In this document: in pieces, positions 56,160-64,000 of the stretch | Position numbering within the stretch: the stretch's first letter is position 1 | Layout: each line of letters starts with the position of its first letter | Source: Tetracentron sinense | Taxonomy: Eukaryota; Streptophyta; Magnoliopsida; Trochodendrales; Trochodendraceae | Direction: 5' to 3' | Length of the DNA: 64,000 bases | NCBI GenBank assembly: GCA_015143295.1 | Contig: CM026551.1 | Location: 43,016,034-43,080,033, forward strand | The notes under the pieces: model-generated | What the model saw: only the letters and a program-made list of their open reading frames with translations | Told to the model about the DNA's origin: nothing | The model's database searches: none | Position numbers and translations under genes: made by a program

Positions 56160-56690
56160 TTTGACACCCCCGTGTGTCCTAGACATCCTATGTGCTCTGT
56201 GACAACCTCGTCACACTGCAGTATTACCTCCTGCATGTCTCCCTTTTGTGGCACCCCCGGTGTGTCCTAGACATCTTGTGTGCTCCGTGACAACCTCGTC
56301 ACACTTCAACATTACGTCCTGCATGTCTCCCTTTTGTGGCACCCCCGTGTGTCATAGACATCCTGTGTACTCCGTGACAACCTCATCATAACCAAACCTC
56401 ACCCTACATGTCATCCTTTGTGGCACCCCCGTGTGTCCTAGACATCCTGTGTGCTCCATGACAATCTCGTCATACTGCAGCCTCACCTATTGCATGTCCC
56501 CCTTTATGACACCCTTGTGTGTCCTAGATATCCAGTGTGCTCTATGACAGCCTCATCACACCGCAACCTCACCTATTACATGTCTCCCTTTTGCGACACC
56601 CTCACATGCCCCTGACACCTTATGTGTCCTTTGACACTCTACGTGTCCCTTTTTAACACCCCATGTGTTTCTGACACCCCGTGTGTCCTC
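56160..56690 (+). repeat. ~87-bp tandem array, about six units
   Basis: CACCCCCGTGTGTCCTAGAC-like starts recur at 56164, 56251, 56340, 56424, 56510 and 56597. Each is followed by TGTGTGCTC(C/T)GTGACAACCTCGTC and TGCATGTC. Divergence rises toward the right end. Confidence 0.88.
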
Positions 56691-56977
56691 CGATCGTTTT
56701 AGTTAATATCCCCTGGGAAGCACCGTTTCAATCAAAACCCTCTGCCACTTCCGAGCGACACCCTCTGTCGGCTAAGCACCTCTGGGCCACACAACCTCTA
56801 CATTCATTTTCTTCCCCAGCCACTCGCTACCCCCTAGCAGTAGTCCTGATCACTTCACAGAGCACTCACCGCTTGTACAGCACACACTCTGTTGCACTTT
56901 CCTAAACCCAATCTTGATGTAAAAATTAAATGATTCTAATCCTTGTCATTCAAATCTCCGATCTCGACATTCTCCTA
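56691..56977 (+). other. Element 3 terminal 3' UTR
   Basis: No gene or repeat seen. Leads to the polypurine tract. Confidence 0.5.
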
Positions 56978-56991
56978 CAAAGAGGGACAGT
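56978..56991 (+). other. Element 3 polypurine tract
   Basis: ACAAAGAGGGACAG, directly before the right LTR. Confidence 0.75.
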
Positions 56992-59775
56992 TGTAAGCAC
57001 CCAATTTTTACACCCCTAACTAATCATGGTCAAGTCTCTTAACCATGGTAATTCTCAGCCATAACCCCTTTAAACCTAGGTCTTCCCCTAGCAAACCCTA
57101 GGATTGAACCCTACTTAAGCCCCGATCATAGTTAAACCTAGGTCTAACCCTAGGTAAACCCTATCCTAGCCCTAATCGAGCCCTAGCCTAGCCCTAGTCG
57201 AGCTGGGCCTAGCCCAAGCCTAGCCAAGCCCTAGTAAGCCCTATGCCATTAGGGCTCCCCAAGACCAAAAAAACCCTAAGATATCAAAGCCTCGGTTTGG
57301 GCCCAAGCAAGGGCCCAAAAAATCCAACCAAGTACTGTGTGCCTGCATAGGCCAGGAGCCCTGTGGGAAAAAACCATTTTGGGCGGTAATCCCTTCACCG
57401 ATAGCCAATTGTTCCAAATCTTTGGGAATGTCAGAAAATACATTACCGACATTCCCAGTATCTTCTTCCTGTTGCACAACCACCCTCTCCTGCACACTCC
57501 ACTGCCATCCACCGTACACCAACTCCTCCAGGAGTGCAAGCACGCTCTTACTCACCCCTTACCTCCTCAGACCTTCTGTAGTAATCCCCAACAGGTCCCC
57601 TGAGCTTCCCTATAAATGGCAGCCAACCCTTTGGCCAAAAACTCACTCCACAATCCCTACCCCAAAACCCTGTTCGACTCACGAATCAAGGCCCCCTCCA
57701 AGCTTCAGGAATTCTCAAGGATCACCCTTAGCCTCTCCCCTCACACCTGTGCAGCACCACCATGAGCCGCCAAGCTCCACCACCTTAACGAGCACCTTCA
57801 CCGTCCTCACAACGTGCAACAGGGTAGGGCATCACCCTACCCACCTTTTCCTTGTTTTTTTATTTACCATTGTGAACCCCTGGTCTATTCAAGGGAGTTT
57901 CCATTTTGGTTTTGCAGGTAATCCCATAGTGGTGGGTGTCCCCCACCTTCATCATAGGTGTAGGGAACCACCAAGGGGTACAACACCACTTCGAGCAACC
58001 TCAAGGCTTTCTCGGGGTTCCCCACATCATGGGGGAACCCCTGGTATGCCCCTCGTAGCAACCCCATAGGGCTATGTTCATTTTCTGAATATTTTCAGGG
58101 TGTCAGTAAACATAGTCCCGACACCCCTGTAGCTTTTTGTTCCTGGGCTTCTGGGCCCCACCTGGTGCCACCCTGGTCCAATCCAAGGCATGACTTTGAT
58201 CCCTGAGACCTCATGGAGCTCAACCTAAGCTTTATAGCCCCTGACTATCATCCTAACTATAGTTAATTTACATATCAAAAGAAACTGTCAAAGTGTCAGT
58301 GGACTGATTACAGACACTCTATCATTTTATGTGCACTGAGTTTGGGCCGAAACCAAGCCCACACACAGCATCCCCTGGGTCCCACAGTAGGTCCAGGGCA
58401 TTCCCCTCATCCTGAGCTTCACAAGCATGGGTCATGGACCCCCTAAATCCACCCCTAACCATAGTTACAGGGGGTACAAACCTTGGTTAAAAATGCTGAA
58501 ATTGGCGGTGAAGCATTCACTGCCATTCTAGTTTTGTGAATAATCTGAATTGGCGGCAAAGCATTCACCGCCAATTCCAATTTTGCAATGTTTTGGAATT
58601 TACAGTGAGCCCAGCCCTTGGGGAGACCTTTACCAGCCTCAACATGGCCCCTGGGGCCCACCCTAAGCCTCCTCAGGCCTTACCCTTGCCTTAACTGTGG
58701 TTAACTCAACCATGGTTGAAGAGTTAACCATGGTTAATTCACCAAACTTCTTGGAAAAATTCCAAAAATTCTAAAAAATCTAAAATATTCTGAAACTTCG
58801 GTTTGACCATGGTTAAGCCCGTTTAAACCTTGAAAAAATTTCTGAAAAATTTCAAATTGCAGTATAATTTCAAATTTGACTTTGTACACTGCCTAACCAT
58901 GGTTATTCAGACTAACCATAGTTAAACTCATATCTTAACCATGGTTAGCCCCAATTAACTTGAGAAATTTGAGAAAAAGCCCCAAAAAATGTTCAAATCA
59001 CATTTAAGGACCATAAACATACCTTAGACCTTGCCCAACCCCGGTTAGCGATTCTAACCACGGTTAAACCCCTCTTGGCCTACTGGGCCTAATTCTAAGC
59101 CTACCAGGCTTACCCTTGGCCTACCGGTGCCAACTCAAAGCCTATCAGGCTTATCCTTGGCCTATCGGGCTTAATCTTGACCCACCAGGTCATCCTTAGT
59201 CTACCGGACTAAATCCTAACATCCGGGCTTGCATCCAAGGCCTACCGAGCCTAATCTTGGCCTACCGGGCCCAAACCCTAGTCTACCGGACAACCCTTTG
59301 GCCTACCGGGCCCAATCAAACATAGTCAAGCATTTGACCAACCCGGTCAATCACCCCTAACCTCCCAACTAGACCCTAAGCCACCCTTGGTGCACACACA
59401 AACTCCCCTAGCCTTGGCACGGGCTCATGTGTCAGAACTACGCTCGGTCTGATCTCACCCCAATGTGAGTACGTAGGCAACCCAACACGGGTTCGACCCT
59501 AGTTTAGCTTTTTCCTTCTTGGATTATTATAAACTAAACCTAAGACATTTGACTAATAATTGACATTAATTTGGCTTAAACCTAGTAAGTAGGGAACCGT
59601 TGTAAACAGAAGTGCCGGAGTGCCTAACACCTTTCCCGGGCTTAACCGAACCTCTTACTCCGAACTCTAAGCAGACCAAGACCTTATCCATTGCCTAGGA
59701 CTTATCCCTACCGAATCAATAAGTGGCGACTCTGAACATAACCACAAATGTGGCTAACCGGAATCCGTGCTCACA
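56992..59775 (+). repeat. Element 3 3' LTR, 2784 bp
   Basis: Starts TGTAAGCACCC and ends GTGCTCACA. Same internal order as the left LTR with many point differences. The first stem-loop is broken (TGTCAGAAA...), while the fifth is perfect (GAATTGGCGG/CCGCCAATTC, 58546-58576). A 215-residue open frame at 57422-58069 is LTR sequence and not a gene. Confidence 0.9.
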
Positions 59776-59807
59776 ATCATGATATGTTTAGTCTCACACA
59801 AAGTCCC

Positions 59808-62800
59808 TGATCAGTGCTAATTGTGACACATTTATGCACCTCAAACTACATTTGTTAACCCTTTAGAGTTCTCTTTTAAAAGTATGTTACAGTAATTTTT
59901 TGTCTTTGTCCATGACAGGATTATGCAAGGAATACAAGAAAAAATCAAAGAAATAATAGATGGAAAACTCAGAAAGGACCACATTCAAGAGAAAAGCCAA
60001 AAGAAAGAAAAAAAAGAACAAGAAAATCAGAGGATGGTCAATCGTCCATCTCAGTACAATCGATTGTAGGTTGAATTAGAGACGATCAATCGTAGCATCT
60101 TTGATGGTCGATCGTCCAAGAGCCCGTAGCCAAAGTTGAAATTTCTGAAAGGGACGATCGATCATCCCAGACTGACGATCGATCATCATCAGCATTTTTA
60201 ACCTCGGAATCCGCACGCAAAGTGGAGAGTCACCCTTGGGGAAGTTTCTAAAAAGGAGAATTGAACCCTAAAAGAGGGTTCTCTATAAAGGGAAAGCTCT
60301 TAACTCAAAAAGGGTTCTGAAATTTAAGGTTTTAAAGTAGAGAAGGCTTTGGAGATCAACAAGGTTGGAAGATGGAGCATTTGAGTTCATCGTGTTTTTC
60401 GTCAAAAGTGGTGTTTCTGTCTCCTACCATGAACTAATTCTTCTGTTTCTAGGGTTTTGATGAAACCCTAGCCAAGTAATCATGTCATGTATATTTTATT
60501 TATGTTTCTTCTTGTAAAAACTCTGATTGCATAATGAGAGGGTTGTCTTGAACTAACTATTAAAGCTTATAATCAATTTCAATATGGTTCATCCTTGTCT
60601 TAGGCTCTCTTGTGTTAAAATTGAATTCGTTCATATATCTTTCTTGTTGCCCAGATTATGGACCATAAAGGGGGATGAATAGAGTCTATGGCAATTAAAA
60701 ATTATTTACTCTAAATTCCTTAAGCGGAATTTCAACTTTAAGACAAGTTAAAGGGAAATAGAGAATCTGACAATTTTGCTTAAACAATAGTGTAAACAAC
60801 AATGGAAATTAGTTAAGTAGAGAGAGTTAGAGAGATGCAAACACTTGACACCAGATATTGTTCACGAGGTTCAGCAACCCACCTACGTCCCCACCTTGAG
60901 TTATTCCCGCTCCAAGGATTCCCCACGATTTTATTCCCAAACTGTGTCCTCTTTTTCCGGGTGAAGAGTAAACCGTTACACTCCGTTGCAGGCTAGGAGA
61001 CCACCTTTACTATCATTTTATGGATTAAGGATGAACCATTACACAATCCTTTTATGGCTCAGGATTAAACCTTCACAATCACTTGAGGTTAAGGATGAAC
61101 CTTTACAATGTAGAGATTTTGGATCTTGAATCCGAAATACAAACTCCTTTAAGAGTTGGATAAGAATGGAATAACAAACTCTAAGAAATCTCACAAAAGA
61201 TGGATTGGATTTCAACTCAAAAACAGAGTATTGGGGATTTCAGATTTTTCACGATGGATTTGAGTTTTGGATCTTGGTGAATGATTGGGAATTGATAGAT
61301 TGATCACCCTTATTGTTTTAGTTCATAGAACATCTCAATTTATAGAGCATTTAAGAATATAGTCATTAGAGAAGCAATAGATGCGAAACTGCCCATTATT
61401 AATATAGTCGTTGAGCATTAAAGGCGAGTTTCAGTTTTTTTTCAGGTCATCTAGTCAATTGGAAGAGTCCTTTGATCGGCTGGATGGTCACTACATCGGA
61501 TGGATCAGTCATTTGATCAACTAGATAATAAAAACCACATTTTGAGCTTTTTGTTCTATCCAGTCGAACACAAGGGTTGTGTGATTGAATGAATGGACCA
61601 CCTAATCGATTGGATGGTCCTCCTGATCGGCTTGATAGACCAAAAAAGAGTCAGATCTTGGTTTTCTTAGACTATAATGATTTGCATGATTTCCAAAGTC
61701 TTTTAACACATTAAGTAAACATGATTAACATCTCATAATGATCTTTTGAATGATCTAATATGGATTCATAAAGAGTTTCAACTTGATCAGTACATGCAGA
61801 CAAATTTTGACAAAATTTGTTCTATCCAGTCGATTACAGGAGTTGTCTGATCGACTGGATGGTCTGCCTGATCAGATGGATGGCCTGTCTGATCGACTGG
61901 TTCTTTGCTGAATCCATTTTTCAAAACCTTTAAGATAGGATATGATTCCAAGGTTTTGTACTTAAACTTTATGAGAAAGATGATCATGTTTTAAGGTCCT
62001 TAATTATATTTTTATATTGGTTTAAGAAACCTATGGTCAATCTAAGGTTATTAAGCTTTTATCCAAACCATGTAATGAGGGTTTTTTACAAAAGTCCTAA
62101 ACATTCTCAACTTAAACTAAGACACTAAAAACCTTGAGAGTTCTCTTCTGATCATGGATCTGGTATTACTTTGTGATGATCCATCTTCTTCAATTTCATC
62201 TTTGAGCTTTGAGCTTTTGTCATCTTGAATGATGTGAGCTTCAATAATCTTGACTAGAACTTGTTCTTGCATATAGGCTTTAATATGATTCAGCTCATAC
62301 TTTTTGGTTGAATGGCACTCTAATGCTCTTCTTAATCTGATTTTCATAGAAACTCAAAAGAGACATTAGTAACATAATATTCATTCCTTTATTGTGTTAT
62401 CATCAAAATCAATGATGTTGCCTTAGGTCAAAACCTAAAGGCTAACATTTCTATGATTGAAAATATGAATTTTATGCAATGGTATTTATTGTAAATGAAT
62501 TGAATTGTAGTATATTCCATTCTTAGGGAAGACGAGTGACATCACAACCCTAACTTAGTGTATATCATTCGTACTAACCACAGATAGGATATATCTAGAA
62601 TTTGGTCCATTGAATCATTCTAGTTTCTAATGAGTTGAGACTTGTAGTCGATCTCATCCTTTTTGTTTATGCTTGAGGGACATAAATGGATACATGTGGA
62701 CGTGATTATGAGGCTAGAGGTGGATTCAAACACCCTAGAAGTTTTCTCACCGATATATCACCAATCTTTTTAGTTTAATTAGGATTACTAAAATCTGTTA

Positions 62801-62981
62801 ATTTAAATTTCACTCTTAGGTTAAATTAAATCAAATCACTCAATCTTGTTACCTGTTGACTTAGAATTAATCTTGAAAAAAGGACAACGAAACCAACACA
62901 ATCTTCTGTGGTTCATCACCCCATACTAGTCACTATTCTACAGAATTGTAGCTACTACGAGGTTTAATAAATTGACGATCA
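59808..62981 (+). repeat. LTR of an Athila-like gypsy element, split by a solo LTR
   Basis: Starts TGATCAGTGC and ends GACGATCA, with mirror-image TGATC/GATCA termini. An altered tRNA-Asp-type primer site follows. Removing the nested solo LTR and one duplication copy leaves about 1.4 kb. A palindrome array (GACGATCGATCATCC type) lies at 60035-60190. No second LTR is in the window. Confidence 0.65.
60655..62447 (-). mobile_element. Solo copia LTR (SIRE/Maximus-like), 1793 bp
   Basis: Ends TGTTGCCC...GGCTAACA, flanked by perfect duplication TTTCT (60650-60654 and 62448-62452). On the minus strand it starts TGTTAGCCTTTAGG and has GATTTTGATGATAACA near its start, as SIRE-type LTRs do. The region near 60700 holds AATTGCCATAGACTCTATTC, also typical. 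An array of CCAGTCGAT/GATCGACTGG motifs lies at 61440-61905. No coding. Confidence 0.82.
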
Positions 62982-62986
62982 ATTTT

Positions 62987-63004
62987 TTACGGCGTTGCCG
63001 GGGA
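62987..63004 (+). other. Degenerate tRNA-Asp-type primer binding site
   Basis: GGCGTTGCCGGGGAC follows the LTR by a few T residues, matching most of the GGCGCCGTTGCCGGGGA site used by Athila-like elements. The first bases are changed. Confidence 0.6.
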
Positions 63005-63199
63005 CTACTGGAATAGTTTAGTTGTTTCATTCAAGAGATTAAGACTGAGTTATTTTTATTCAAACATTCATAACAACATCTTTACTGATCCTCACTTGTT
63101 CTGTGTTGCAGGTACCAAATTGCTTGAATTAAAAACCAGTGCGCTACTATTACAAGAGCTATCATAAATTCCAACTACCGAAAGCACTGTAAGTATTCT
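63005..63199 (+). other. Leader remnant of the Athila-like element
   Basis: About 200 bp of leader-like sequence, then an abrupt switch to Tekay-type RT near 63200. The Athila-like element is therefore truncated. Confidence 0.5.
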
Positions 63200-63723
63200 C
63201 TCATCTGGTACGGGCACTACGAGCTCCTTGTCATGCCTTTTGGATTGACGAATACACCGGCGGCATTCATGGACTTGATGAACCGGGTGTTCAGACCTTG
63301 TCTCGATCAATGTGTCATAGTATTCATCGACGACATCTTGGTGTATTTCCAGACACGGGAAGATCATGATCGAGACCTTCACCTTACTTTTGAGACACTT
63401 CAAGAGCATAGACTATATGCCAAGTTGAGTAAGTACAAATTTTGGTTGAAGAAAGTGTCGTTTCTTGGCCATGTAGTATCCACGGAGGGTATTTCGATTG
63501 ATCCGGCAAAGATAAAGGTAGTGATGAGCTGGGAGAGACCCAAGAGTGTTATAGAGATACGTAGCTTCCTTGGTTTAGCAGGCTACTATCGAATAATTGT
63601 AGAGGGATTCTCCAGTTTAGTGGCACCGCTCACATATCTTACGCGGAAGAATGCCAAGTTTGTTTGGAGTGAAAAGTACGAGAATAGCTTCATGGAGTTA
63701 AAGAAGTGGCTCACTACAGCTCC
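63200..63723 (+). pseudogene. pol: Tekay-type reverse transcriptase fragment
   Basis: RT from the palm onward: [15 protein letters not shown], an intact FIDDILVY catalytic box (about 63320), [25 protein letters not shown] and [14 protein letters not shown]. It breaks off at LTTAP, where an LTR begins. The rest of RNase H, integrase and the polypurine tract are absent. N-terminal RT, protease and gag are absent too. Confidence 0.88.
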
Positions 63724-64000
63724 TGTAGCACCCCGGACTTTTTCATCTTTAATGAAAAAGCACCTTCGTAGCTAATTGGCCGTTTTTGTAGTCTAATTAA
63801 TAAATAAAAGAGAAATCGGAAATTTCGAAATATCAGAAATGTACGTTTTCGAAAGACGAACCCAACGCAAGTTGAATCGTCAAAATCCGACGAGCGAGTC
63901 AAAAGATATGGTCAAAACAGTCCAGACATACAGAGCACCGATCGCTCGGTCCAGTCAGCGATCGATCGGTCCATAACCGATCGATCGGTAGCTATCGCAC
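63724..64000 (+). repeat. Tekay-type LTR, cut by window end
   Basis: Starts TGTAGCACCCCGG and carries the conserved CCAACGCAAGTTGAATCG block and a palindrome array (63936-64000) of CGATCGATCGG type. It is closest by eye to the LTRs of Element 1 read in reverse. It continues beyond the window. Confidence 0.85.

Larger units (their letters stand above)
40703..59775 (+). mobile_element. Element 3: Tat/Ogre-type Ty3/gypsy element, ~19 kb
   Basis: LTRs (40703-43555 and 56992-59775) are flanked by target duplication ATCAT (40698-40702, 59776-59780). The order is LTR, tRNA-Arg-like primer site, leader, ORF1, gag, protease, (copia fragment inserted), RT, RNase H, archaeal-type RNase H, integrase, long 3' untranslated region with a tandem array, polypurine tract, LTR. 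ORF1 upstream of gag and the second RNase H are signatures of the Tat clade; the size and repeat-rich 3' UTR fit Ogre-like members. The coding region carries many stops. Confidence 0.92.

Noticed and set aside
57422-58069. 215-residue open frame
   Set aside because: It lies within the Ogre LTR; the left LTR has only a shortened equivalent, composition is Pro/Ser/Thr-biased, and no domain is seen.

Overview
This window looks like repeat-dense nuclear DNA of a flowering plant. It is AT-rich, carries nested LTR retrotransposons of several plant lineages, Helitron and fold-back/MITE elements, and short microsatellites. I see no intact host gene, no rRNA or tRNA gene and nothing prokaryotic. The species cannot be named from the sequence.

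Layout. 1-2390: 3' end and LTR of a Ty1/copia element. 2391-6576: fold-back and MITE-like repeats plus a SINE candidate. 6577-9008: solo gypsy LTR with target duplication ACAAC, sitting inside a fold-back element. 9009-12965: degenerate repeats and a short Helitron (12386-12783). 12966-22732: complete Tekay/Del-type chromovirus on the minus strand (Element 1, target duplication GGCAC). 22733-26946: MITE, a second Helitron-like end, fold-back copies and a near-perfect 101-bp palindrome. 26947-36560: second Tekay-type chromovirus, minus strand (Element 2, duplication ATTTT). 36561-38850: possible remnant of a host gene, including a bromodomain-like exon. 38851-40697: gypsy LTR, plus strand. 40703-59775: about 19-kb Tat/Ogre-type gypsy element, plus strand (Element 3, duplication ATCAT), interrupted by a truncated copia fragment. 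59808-62981: LTR of an element with a tRNA-Asp-like primer site, itself split by a SIRE-like solo LTR (60655-62447, duplication TTTCT). 63200-64000: deleted Tekay-type element running off the window.

Coding. Each Tekay element encodes Gag, protease, reverse transcriptase, RNase H, integrase and a chromodomain-like tail. The Ogre element adds an upstream ORF1 and a second, archaeal-type RNase H. All are broken by in-frame stops and single-base frameshifts, so none can make its full polyprotein. They are described here only as they stand.

Most interesting signal. Both Tekay elements carry a short AT-rich GT...AG interval (136 and 143 bp) at the same place, between Gag and protease. Joining its edges keeps the frame exactly, while reading through meets a stop inside it. 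This looks like a conserved spliceosomal intron that separates Gag-only from Gag-Pol expression. Also notable are palindrome arrays of different sequence in at least five unrelated-looking LTRs, a set of short stem-loops in the Ogre LTR, and a tandem duplication of a Helitron 3' end.
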